A stretch of 64,000 nt of DNA from an uncultured Sutterella sp. Lineage in GTDB: Bacteria; Pseudomonadota; Gammaproteobacteria; Burkholderiales; Burkholderiaceae_F. The notes under the pieces are model-generated. The model was not told the DNA's origin, did not search any database, and saw only the letters and a program-made list of their open reading frames with translations. The translations under genes were made by a program, and so were the position numbers. The stretch covers positions 69,422-133,421 of the forward strand of contig UQUR01000005.1 of assembly GCA_900544345.1 (NCBI GenBank). The letters are read 5' to 3'. Of the stretch, positions 8,876-15,797 are shown in pieces. Numbering within the stretch: the stretch's first letter is position 1; every line of letters starts with the position of its first letter.

Positions 8876-8894
8876 TGACACCTCGTTAGTGTCA
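8876..8894 (-). promoter_or_regulatory. inverted repeat around the araC-type gene's ribosome binding site
   Basis: TGACAC (8876-8881) and GTGTCA (8889-8894) form a perfect 6-bp dyad with a 7-base spacer directly before the regulator start. On the minus strand the Shine-Dalgarno GAGG overlaps the 3' arm boundary. It could be an operator or an mRNA hairpin limiting translation. Confidence 0.5.
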
Positions 8895-9136
8895 ATTATC
8901 GGCAAAAATAACTTTCTCTATCAAGATAAATTTAGTCATCTTTTTGCCTATTTCTCTCGCATTACAGATTTTCACAGATACTTTATTCATTATTTTTACA
9001 CAAACCTTCAGAAGCCGATTAATTTTGTTTTTTGTTCATTTACACATTTAGGCAATTATTTGCTCTTTAAATAGAAGTATCCGTGAAGCATCAATCATAG
9101 ACTTTCAATAACAGAAACCTTTTCGGAGCAAATGTC

Positions 9137-9916
9137 ATGAAAAGAAGGACTTTACTAATGAGCAGTTCTATATTACCTGCAGCCTTTACGGCTCAAGCTG
9201 TCTCGGCCGAAACAACCGACAATCCTTTAACACAAACAGATCCCGATTTCAGTGCAATTGAACAATATTTGCTCAAAGTTGAAATGCCTAAAGCCGGACA
9301 GATGCCCGTCAAAACCCGTTGCATGGTAACTTTGGCCGCACTGACGACAGTTGGTGGTCTCTCTCGCTTTGCAGAGGCAACCGAAGAAGCCCTCAAGGCT
9401 TCAATGAGCACCGTTGAAATTAAAGAAACACTTTATCAATGTGCTCCTTACATCGGTATCACTCGAGTCGAAACAGCCCTCGAAGCTGTTAATGCAGCTT
9501 TGAAAGCACTCGGACAAAATCCCACACCTGCTTCTCAAAGCACAGTCAATGAGAACAACCGTTTTGAAAAGGGCCTGGCTGTTCAAAAGAGTATTTTCGG
9601 AGCAACCATCGATAAAATGCATGCGAGCACACCCAAAGAGCTTGAATACATTAATAAGCAAGCACTAACAGCCTATTGCTTCGGAGACTTCTATACCCGC
9701 CAAGGTCTAGATCTTAAAGCAAGAGAGCTTATTACCTTTACGGCCATTATGTGCTTAGGAGGGTGTGAACCTCAGCTGCGTGCTCACACTGGCGGCAATT
9801 TAAGCGTCGGCAATACCCGACAGGATTTGATTGATACCATCATGGTGGCAATGCCCTACATTGGTTTCCCAAGAACGCTTAATGCCCTGGCAGTTGTCAA
9901 CGAAATTGCCAAATAG
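9137..9916 (+). CDS. exported carboxymuconolactone decarboxylase-family protein
   Basis: 259 residues. It opens with a signal peptide containing an RR pair (MKRRTLLMSSSILPAAFTAQAVSA), ambiguous between Tat and Sec export. Two CMD/AhpD-like helical domains follow, about residues 50-130 and 165-255. The second contains the run ARELITFTAIMCLGGCEPQLRAHTGGNLSVG typical of the family. The AhpD-type CxxC redox pair is not obvious (Cys-x3-Cys near CLGGC), so peroxidase-reductase activity is uncertain. GGAG lies 8 nt before the ATG. Its divergent AraC-type regulator probably controls it. Similar exported CMD proteins occur beside oxidoreductases, but no such gene adjoins here. Confidence 0.8.
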   Translation: MKRRTLLMSSSILPAAFTAQAVSAETTDNPLTQTDPDFSAIEQYLLKVEMPKAGQMPVKTRCMVTLAALTTVGGLSRFAEATEEALKASMSTVEIKETLYQCAPYIGITRVETALEAVNAALKALGQNPTPASQSTVNENNRFEKGLAVQKSIFGATIDKMHASTPKELEYINKQALTAYCFGDFYTRQGLDLKARELITFTAIMCLGGCEPQLRAHTGGNLSVGNTRQDLIDTIMVAMPYIGFPRTLNALAVVNEIAK

Positions 9917-9927
9917 ATCTTTGCATC

Positions 9928-9952
9928 AAAACGCTCCATAAGGAGCGTTTTT
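9928..9952 (+). terminator. terminator after the CMD-family gene
   Basis: AAACGCTCC (9928-9936), loop ATAA, GGAGCG, then a T5 run. Confidence 0.85.
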
Positions 9953-10133
9953 GATCTATGTAACTAAAGTTAAGACTTTGCTCAGAAACATTTCCTTGGC
10001 ATATCTCTATCTTATTGAAAATTATTGAATTTTTTATTTCTCTTTCTTTTCTTTCACAACTTTATTAACAGTTAGAAAATTTTATTTTTCTCTCAAAATG
10101 AGACACTATAAGTACTAAAAAAGGGGGAAAAGG

Positions 10134-10436
10134 ATGCGTTTTCAATTTAAAAAAGAAGAAGCAGAATCAATCCTATTAGCTTGTGAGGGTCACACATTTG
10201 AGGGCACTAAACCCTCGTGGCTGAGCCAATTTCAAAAACGGTTGACATTATCTGCGAAAGAATTTCGCGAATTAGTTCGTTATTTAAAAAGTGTTGCGAT
10301 GGCAAGCATCAATAATGGCGTAGTGGGATGCGGGCTGGCCTATCGGCAATATCTGAAAAGTACGTATTACGCCATGCGAGCTCTGGACATTTGCAATACA
10401 GTTAAAATGGCGAGCATTCAGAATCAACAATTTTGA
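10134..10436 (+). CDS. small hypothetical protein
   Basis: 100 residues, not recognised. It is preceded by a very strong purine-rich ribosome binding site (AAGGGGGAAAAGG immediately before ATG), which supports real translation. The protein is mixed alpha-helical in appearance, basic, with three cysteines and no signal peptide; the middle part (about residues 60-85) is mildly hydrophobic but interrupted by charged residues. It ends 14 bases before the guanidine riboswitch, so it may be read through into the exporter operon or be independent. No function is proposed. Confidence 0.6.
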   Translation: MRFQFKKEEAESILLACEGHTFEGTKPSWLSQFQKRLTLSAKEFRELVRYLKSVAMASINNGVVGCGLAYRQYLKSTYYAMRALDICNTVKMASIQNQQF

Positions 10437-10450
10437 TATACTCAGGATTC

Positions 10451-10488
10451 AGCGGACGACCGCTCTGTGCACCACCGGGGACGGCCCC
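10451..10488 (+). promoter_or_regulatory. guanidine-II (mini-ykkC) riboswitch
   Basis: Two short hairpins with ACGR tetraloops: AGCGG-ACGA-CCGCT (10451-10464) and GGGG-ACGG-CCCC (10477-10488), joined by a 12-nt linker and ending 14 bases before the exporter ATG at 10503. This is the guanidine-II architecture, in which two loops kiss and bind two guanidinium ions and ligand binding exposes the downstream translation start. The gene behind it is an SMR exporter, the class most often found under this riboswitch. Confidence 0.93.
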
Positions 10489-10502
10489 AGAAAAAACAAT
10501 CT

Positions 10503-10817
10503 ATGGCTTGGCTGTTCCTGTTTTTAGCCGGACTGACTGAAGTCGGTTGGGCAATTGCTCTTAAATATTCTCACGGTTTTACTCGCCTTTTCCCGTCGAT
10601 CGTTACCATTGTTGTGATGATTGCGAGCTTTTTCCTGTTGGCTCAGTCTCTTAAATCGATTCCCATCGGTACTGCCTATGCCATTTGGACTGGTATCGGC
10701 ATTTTAGGAACAGTCATTCTTGGTATTTTTTTGTTTAATGAGCCGGTGAACGTTTCACGTATAGTTTTTCTGAGCTTTATTGTGATTGGTATCGTCGGCC
10801 TAAAACTAACCCAATAA
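10503..10817 (+). CDS. gdx: guanidinium exporter, SMR family (Gdx/SugE)
   Basis: 104 residues with four transmembrane helices, the small-multidrug-resistance fold. The first helix has the membrane-embedded glutamate in GLTEVGWAIALKYSHGFTR, which in Gdx proteins couples guanidinium export to proton import. PIGTAYAIWTGIGILGT is the conserved helix-3 motif, and the chain ends GIVGLKLTQ. The start is ATG 10503: a longer in-frame reading from 10467 would run through the riboswitch. The guanidine-II riboswitch directly upstream supports Gdx rather than drug-exporting EmrE. The stop overlaps the next start region (TAATG). Confidence 0.93.
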   Translation: MAWLFLFLAGLTEVGWAIALKYSHGFTRLFPSIVTIVVMIASFFLLAQSLKSIPIGTAYAIWTGIGILGTVILGIFLFNEPVNVSRIVFLSFIVIGIVGLKLTQ

Positions 10818-10828
10818 TGGAGAGTAAG

Positions 10829-11317
10829 ATGTTTCCATCTATGCGTAGGCATTTGCAGCAACTGTCTGAAAATCGTGCCATCGATATTCTGAAAAAAACA
10901 AACAATGCTGTCCTTGCGATCAAAGATGATGTTACGGGTTACACTTATGCGGTTCCCGTTAGTCCGGTCTACGACAATCATCACCTCTATATACACAGCG
11001 CCCCTATAGGACACAAAATAGCTGCCATTAAAACGCAACCCAAAGTGTCTGTTTGTGTCATTGAAAAAGATGAAATTCACCCTGAAACTTTAACGAGTTA
11101 TTTTCGCAGTGTCATTGCTTTCGGTACGGCACGGCTCATTACAGACCCGAAAGAAAAACTCGTTGTACTTAAAAAACTTGTTGATAAGTTTGCCCCTGAT
11201 TATAAAAAAGAAGGTGAAGTCGAAGCCCTACAAAAAATCAATTACGTTGCCATCATTGATATCGAAATTAAACACCTTACTGGAAAAGAAGCAATCGAGT
11301 TAGTGGAAAAACATTAA
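10829..11317 (+). CDS. pyridoxamine 5'-phosphate oxidase-family (NimA-like) flavin protein
   Basis: 162 residues of the FMN-binding split-barrel superfamily. The MRR near the start, the strand NNAVLAIKDDVTGYTYAVPVSPVYDNHHLYIHSA, and the GHKIAAIKTQPKVSVCVIEKDE turn are typical of NimA/PNPOx-like reductases. Family members bind FMN or F420/haem and reduce varied compounds; true pyridoxamine oxidase activity is unlikely at this length. The start is ATG 10829, with GGAG at 10819-10822 and a 6-nt gap; an ATG at 10817 overlapping the gdx stop is the alternative. It is closely coupled to gdx and so probably sits under the same guanidine riboswitch, which is unusual for this family. Confidence 0.85.
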   Translation: MFPSMRRHLQQLSENRAIDILKKTNNAVLAIKDDVTGYTYAVPVSPVYDNHHLYIHSAPIGHKIAAIKTQPKVSVCVIEKDEIHPETLTSYFRSVIAFGTARLITDPKEKLVVLKKLVDKFAPDYKKEGEVEALQKINYVAIIDIEIKHLTGKEAIELVEKH

Positions 11318-11322
11318 AAAAA

Positions 11323-11355
11323 GGCTCGCCGAACTATCCCAAGCGAGCCGTTTTT
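11323..11355. terminator. bidirectional terminator
   Basis: GGCTCGC (11323-11329) and GCGAGCC (11343-11349) with T5 on the plus side and an A-rich run on the other. It serves the convergent flavin-protein and ABC-transporter transcripts. Confidence 0.85.
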
Positions 11356-11368
11356 AAAAATGTTTTAA

Positions 11369-12088
11369 TTAAAGCACCTTTGACAGGAATGCTTTTGTAC
11401 GATTGTGCTGAGGATTAGAGAAAATTTGCTCGGGCGTTCCCTCTTCAACCACACTGCCGCCATCCATGAAAATTACCCGATCGCCCACTTCACGAGCAAA
11501 GCCCATTTCGTGAGTGACCACTACCATGGTCATCCCTTCTTTGGCGAGCTGCTTCATCACGTCGAGCACTTCTTTGACCATTTCCGGGTCCAGAGCTGAG
11601 GTCGGTTCATCAAATAATAGAGCCTTGGGTCTCATTGCCAACGCTCTGGCAATTGCCACACGCTGCTTTTGTCCACCGGAAAGCTGAGAAGGATACTGAT
11701 CGGCCTTATTGCGCAATCCCACCTTATCCAAAAGACGGAACGCAATTTCTTCGGCCTCTTCCTTACTCATTTTTCTCACTTGAATCGGAGCCAGCGTCAG
11801 GTTTTGCAGTACCGTCATATTCTCAAAGAGATTGAAGTGCTGAAACACCATGCCGACTTCTGCACGAATGCGGTCGATATTAGTATTGTCATCAACCTCT
11901 TCACCGGCAATAAAAATCTTACCTGCAGTAGGTTGCTCAAGGTGCGTGATACTGCGCAAAAGCGTGCTCTTGCCTGAACCTGACGGTCCGATAATCACAA
12001 CCACCTCGCGCTCTTTAATTTCCATGTTCACGCAAGGCAAGACGACATGATCGCCGAAGGCCTTTTTTAAGTCTTTAATTACGATCAT
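11369..12088 (-). CDS. polar amino acid ABC transporter ATP-binding protein (GlnQ-like)
   Basis: 239 residues, the ATPase of a polar amino acid importer. Walker A GPSGSGKST, Q-loop VFQHFNLF, signature LSGGQKQRVAIARAL, Walker B ALLFDEPTSALDPE and the H-loop VVTHEMGFA are all intact. It pairs with the permease and two binding proteins directly upstream on the same strand. The start is ATG 12088, which overlaps the last 14 bases of the permease gene; the frame is open to 12118 without family resemblance. It is last in the operon and ends at the shared terminator 11323-11355. Confidence 0.93.
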   Translation of the reverse strand: MIVIKDLKKAFGDHVVLPCVNMEIKEREVVVIIGPSGSGKSTLLRSITHLEQPTAGKIFIAGEEVDDNTNIDRIRAEVGMVFQHFNLFENMTVLQNLTLAPIQVRKMSKEEAEEIAFRLLDKVGLRNKADQYPSQLSGGQKQRVAIARALAMRPKALLFDEPTSALDPEMVKEVLDVMKQLAKEGMTMVVVTHEMGFAREVGDRVIFMDGGSVVEEGTPEQIFSNPQHNRTKAFLSKVL

Positions 12089-12737
12089 TTGACTTGAACC
12101 TCTTTTCCAAATAAGCAACCAAACGGGTAATCGGCATGGTCATCAACAAGTAGATTAATGCAACGGCTGTCCAAATTTCCATTGCGCCGTACGTACTAGC
12201 AATAACCAGCTGGCCTTGACGGGTCAATTCTTCAAAACCGATCACTGACACCAAGGAAGAATCCTTCAACATGGCAATAAATTCATTACCGAGTGGCGGA
12301 ATAATGCGTTTAAAGGCTTGGGGGATGATGATAAAACGCATCGTCTGGGACCAATTTAAACCCAAAGAGCGACCTGCTTCCATCTGCCCCTTGTCAATAG
12401 ATTGGATACCACCGCGAAATATTTCCGCAATATATGCGCTACTGTTAATACTACAAGCCACAATTGCAGCAATAAAAGGATCAATACGCGTTCCGATTAA
12501 AAGCGGCAGGGCAAAATAGATCATGAAGATCTGTACCAAAAGCGGCGTGCCGCGCAAAAAGTCTACATAGACTTTTGCTGGAACCCGTAAAAACGCCAGA
12601 CGCGAAATTTCAGCAATACCAATGAAGAGCCCAAAGCACAAGCCCAAGCCTACACTGATTGCCGTAATCTGGACGGTGACGCAAGCCCCTTGAAAGAGCA
12701 AGGGAAGAGAGTCAATGATCAGTTGAAAATCAAACAT
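12075..12737 (-). CDS. polar amino acid ABC transporter permease (GlnP/HisM-like)
   Basis: 220 residues with about five transmembrane helices. It carries the EAA loop that docks the ATPase (EAGRSLGLNWSQTMRFIIIPQAFKRIIPPLGNE) and the N-terminal GACVTVQITAISVGLGLCFG of the HEQRO permease family. There is one permease gene, so it probably works as a homodimer. The gene lies between the binding-protein gene(s) and the ATPase gene with short or overlapping junctions. Confidence 0.93.
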   Translation of the reverse strand: MFDFQLIIDSLPLLFQGACVTVQITAISVGLGLCFGLFIGIAEISRLAFLRVPAKVYVDFLRGTPLLVQIFMIYFALPLLIGTRIDPFIAAIVACSINSSAYIAEIFRGGIQSIDKGQMEAGRSLGLNWSQTMRFIIIPQAFKRIIPPLGNEFIAMLKDSSLVSVIGFEELTRQGQLVIASTYGAMEIWTAVALIYLLMTMPITRLVAYLEKRFKSNDRN

Positions 12738-12760
12738 TTTTTCCTGTCTGTTTTATTAAA

Positions 12761-13498
12761 TTAATGAGCGCCGAACCATTTGGCATAAATCTTGTCGTAA
12801 ACGCCGTTTGCACGAATGCGCTTAAGCCCCTCGTTGAGTTTTTCCACTAAAGCTTTGTTGCCTTGTTTGACCGCCATTCCATAATGTTCGGCATCAAAAA
12901 CCTGAGGTACGGTGGTTACAGTTTTATCACCGCGACGCACAAGGTAGTAGTCCACAACGGGCTTATCGTTAATCACTGCTTCGCAGCCCTTAGTTTTTAA
13001 TTCCATAAAAGCTTCAGTGATGCTATTAAACTCGGTGACTTTGGCGTTTTTTACACGCTTGGCCATCATAGCGCCAGTGGTGCCGATCTGAGCGCAAAGA
13101 CGGCTACCTTCGAGGCTTTTGAAGTCTTTGTACTTACCGGTATCCTCCTGACGCACCATAATGACGAGACCTGATTGATAGTAAGGATCGGTGAAATTCA
13201 CTCTCTTTTGACGCTCAGGTGTAATAGTCATTGCCGCTACAGTCACGTCAATAATGCCAGTTTGAAGAGAGGGGATAAGTGCGTCAAAGCCCATATTGTG
13301 AACCCGAACGTCATCGCCCATTTCTTTTGCCACTGCTTTGATAATTTCCATATCAAAACCAGTTAATTCCTTCGTTTGCTCATCCATGAATTCAAACGGA
13401 GCAAAAGTGGCTTCTGTACCGACATTAATGGTGGCCGCTTGAGCGGCGCTAGCCATCAGTGCACCCACTGCTAAAGAAAGTAAAACTTTTTTCATCAT
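12761..13498 (-). CDS. polar amino acid-binding protein, copy 2 (GlnH/ArtJ-like)
   Basis: 245 residues, periplasmic. It has a signal peptide of about 21 residues ending AAQA-A, then the family-3 solute-binding fold: TFAPFEFMDEQTKELTGFDMEII, PSLQTGIIDVTVAAMTITPERQKRVNFTDPYYQSG, and GTTGAM in the anion-binding turn. LCAQIGTT and KTKGCEAVINDKP supply a likely disulfide pair. AAGGA 7 nt upstream selects the first of two ATGs. It is a close paralogue of the next gene upstream, 34 bases away, so the permease may be fed by two receptors of different specificity. The substrate is not assignable beyond polar or basic amino acids. Confidence 0.9.
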   Translation of the reverse strand: MMKKVLLSLAVGALMASAAQAATINVGTEATFAPFEFMDEQTKELTGFDMEIIKAVAKEMGDDVRVHNMGFDALIPSLQTGIIDVTVAAMTITPERQKRVNFTDPYYQSGLVIMVRQEDTGKYKDFKSLEGSRLCAQIGTTGAMMAKRVKNAKVTEFNSITEAFMELKTKGCEAVINDKPVVDYYLVRRGDKTVTTVPQVFDAEHYGMAVKQGNKALVEKLNEGLKRIRANGVYDKIYAKWFGAH

Positions 13499-13531
13499 TT
13501 TTAAATCCTTACCACTAAAGTGTCGGAAGCC

Positions 13532-14284
13532 TTACTTTTGTGCTCCAAACCACTTCGTGTAAATCTTGTCATACTCACCGCTTGCTTTCACCTTTTCAAG
13601 TCCGGCATTGAGCCAATCGGCAAGTTTTTGATTATTTTTAGCCACAGCAATACCGTAGTCTTCCGCAGACAGGATTTCAGGCAAACGGAACACACCCTTG
13701 GTGCCGCGACGAGCCATATAGTAATCCATCACGGGCTTGTCATGCACAACAGCTTCGCAACCTCCGGTTTGCAGTTCCATAAAAGTTTCCGGTGCGTTAT
13801 TAAATTCTTTCACAGCCTTGCCGGAGAATTTACGAGCAGTGATCGCACCAGTGGTACCAATTTGAGCACACAGGGTTTTGCCCTTCACGCTTTCAATCGT
13901 GGTGTACTTATCCTTATCGGCCTCGCGCACCATCACAGCCAAACCGGATTGGTAGTAAGGAGTGGAAAAAAGCACACGGCGTTTGCGCTGATCGGTAATC
14001 GTGATGCCGGACATGGCGATATCAATTGCTCCGGTTTGAAGCGAAGGAATCAAACCGTCAAAGGGCACGTTATTTAACTTAACCTCTGCGCCCTGAGCCT
14101 TAGCAATTGCCACAATCAATTCCATTTCAAAGCCGGCCGGTTTATTGTTTTCATCAACAAATTCAAACGGAGCAAAAGCCATGTTGGAGCCCACGTTATA
14201 AACCTCAGCTGCCTGAGCTTGAGCCAAAACACCAGTTGCGGCAAGCAAAGCCGCTAAGGCTGTCATTTTTGACTTAAAAGTCAT
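13532..14284 (-). CDS. polar amino acid-binding protein, copy 1 (GlnH/ArtJ-like)
   Basis: 250 residues and the first gene of the operon. The signal peptide ends AQAQA-A. It shares with the downstream copy the blocks FAPFEF, PSLQTGAID, TPYYQSGLAVMVRE, KTLCAQIGTTGA and GGCEAVVHDKPVMDYY, and the KIYTKWFGA end, so the two arose by tandem duplication. Differences cluster around the ligand cleft (SNMAFAPFEF here, TEATFAPFEF in the other), consistent with divergent ligand preference, though this is inference. GGAGAG precedes the ATG. A roughly 630-base non-coding region lies upstream. Confidence 0.9.
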   Translation of the reverse strand: MTFKSKMTALAALLAATGVLAQAQAAEVYNVGSNMAFAPFEFVDENNKPAGFEMELIVAIAKAQGAEVKLNNVPFDGLIPSLQTGAIDIAMSGITITDQRKRRVLFSTPYYQSGLAVMVREADKDKYTTIESVKGKTLCAQIGTTGAITARKFSGKAVKEFNNAPETFMELQTGGCEAVVHDKPVMDYYMARRGTKGVFRLPEILSAEDYGIAVAKNNQKLADWLNAGLEKVKASGEYDKIYTKWFGAQK

Positions 14285-14914
14285 TTTTCTCTCCTATTTA
14301 TATTTGAGCCGGTGATTGGTCTTACCGTCTGTTACGCGCGCCGTCACCGCCAGTCCGTTATCAGTTCACTGCAATTGAAGCCATCGCAGTTGTGGGAAGA
14401 CAGTTTATTGATTCCCGGTGCCTTAACAAGCAAGATAATCTAAATCAGAGTTAAAGAAAAAGTCGAAGACATTCAACAAAAGGCCGACAATAAGAGCCCT
14501 TAAAAAGAACAAATGGCAGCAACAAGCCCAAAGAATCGGCAGACTTATCCTTTTGCTGAAAAAGCTTCAAAAAAAATCAAAATAAAATGGATAAATAATT
14601 TAGGTAAAAACTCCAAGCGGATGTGTTCTTTTTTCACGTATCAATGCAAAACATTTCAGATTATTCGGATAAAAAATTAATATATAACATTTTTATTAAT
14701 GAATTCAATTAGTTATAAAATATTTCCAGAAGCCTCTTTGCATCAATCGGTCTGAGATTTTTGTCGACTAAACTTTCTTTTGAGTTAGCTCAAATTTTCT
14801 GTTTTTAAAGTAATCAGAAAAACTTAATACATAACTGCTTCTTTTTCTTAAATCAGTTTAGACTTGTGCACTCAATCGTGATCTTATTCTTTTTAACTGG
14901 AAGGAATGTTTACT
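14285..14914. other. long divergent intergenic region
   Basis: About 630 AT-rich bases between the amino acid ABC operon and the pyridoxal kinase gene. The first 150 bases next to the ABC operon are more GC-rich and contain imperfect dyads (for example GGTGA/TCACC around 14310-14347 and CTGC/GCAG near 14370-14390). These may be a structured leader, but match no riboswitch I know. The rest looks like promoter DNA; no gene is seen. Confidence 0.5.
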
Positions 14915-15757
14915 ATGGCTACGAAACGTGTTCTTGCCATTCATGATCTTTGTTCTTTCGGACGTTGTTCACTCACTGCGGCTATTCCAGTTATTTCTGC
15001 AATGGGATCCCAAGTTTGTCCGTTCCCCACCGCTCTTTTCAGTAACAATTTCACATACGGCGACTTCACTTTTTCTGATTTCAGTGAAAAAATGACAGGC
15101 TTTATGGATAAGTGGCAGCAGTTGGGTTTTGCCTACGATTGTATCTACAGTGGTTTTCTTGCCGACGTAAACCAAATCGAAATTGTTCGCGAAGCCATTC
15201 GCCGATTCGCAAGGATTAAGGACCAAAAAACTTTTGTCGTCGTGGATCCTGCAATGGGTGACGACGGCAAGCTCTATCCAACATTAAATTTAGACTTTGT
15301 CTCACATATGAAGTCCTTGGTTGCAGAGGCTGATGTCATCACGCCAAACTTCACCGAGGCTTGTCTACTGGTTGATCGCCCCTATCGGGCTGAGGCTCCT
15401 GAAACAGATGCTCTTAAAGAGATCTGCCAACAATTAGCCACTAAAAACAATCAAAAAGTGGTCATCACTAGTGTCCCCGGAAACGATGCTAATCAAATTA
15501 AAGTGGCCTGTTTTGATTCGAACACCCAAACCTTTGCGCAATACTCTACCGTGAGAATTCCATTTGCTACCTGCGGCACAGGAGATTTATTTACCAGTGT
15601 TTTAACGGGCGCAATGCTACAAGGAAAAACATTGAGTGAATCCGTGCAGGTGGCCATGAAGTTCGTAAGCCTGGCTATTGACTTCACATACAAATCAGGA
15701 AGCGACTACCGGGAAGGAGTGCAGGTTGAGCCCTGTTTGCGGCACCTTTTTGACTGA
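14915..15757 (+). CDS. pdxY: pyridoxal/pyridoxamine kinase, ribokinase superfamily
   Basis: 280 residues. It phosphorylates B6 vitamers as part of the PLP salvage pathway, in the cytosol. IHDLCSFGRCSLTAAIPVISAMG matches the N-terminal substrate loop of PdxY/PdxK-like proteins, VVVDPAMGDDGKLY the phosphate-side motif, NFTEACLL the hinge and GTGDLFTSVLTGAML the catalytic anion hole with Asp. The start is ATG 14915: AGGA at 14902-14905 is 9 nt from it but touches the ATG at 14906. Kinases of this group also occur in gut bacteria without a full B6 pathway, so PdxY versus a broader PfkB-like activity is not settled. Confidence 0.82.
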   Translation: MATKRVLAIHDLCSFGRCSLTAAIPVISAMGSQVCPFPTALFSNNFTYGDFTFSDFSEKMTGFMDKWQQLGFAYDCIYSGFLADVNQIEIVREAIRRFARIKDQKTFVVVDPAMGDDGKLYPTLNLDFVSHMKSLVAEADVITPNFTEACLLVDRPYRAEAPETDALKEICQQLATKNNQKVVITSVPGNDANQIKVACFDSNTQTFAQYSTVRIPFATCGTGDLFTSVLTGAMLQGKTLSESVQVAMKFVSLAIDFTYKSGSDYREGVQVEPCLRHLFD

Positions 15758-15772
15758 TTCAGCACCATATGC

Positions 15773-15797
15773 GCTAAGGCAGCCAAGTTGCCTTAGC
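15773..15797. terminator. convergent hairpin between pdxY and dacB
   Basis: GCTAAGGCA (15773-15781) and TGCCTTAGC (15789-15797) make a 9-bp perfect stem that overlaps the dacB stop codon. The U tract is missing, so it may stabilise 3' ends rather than terminate. Confidence 0.6.

Noticed and set aside
10467..10502. N-terminal extension of the SMR exporter by 12 residues
   Set aside because: It would translate the second riboswitch hairpin; ATG 10503 fits the family length and riboswitch position.
13520..14077. 185-codon open frame opposite a binding-protein gene
   Set aside because: Shadow of an intact, recognisable gene on the minus strand.
14285..14460. Possible amino acid riboswitch (lysine, glycine or glutamine type) in the leader of the ABC operon
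   Set aside because: Imperfect dyads exist, but none of the conserved core motifs of these riboswitches could be found.
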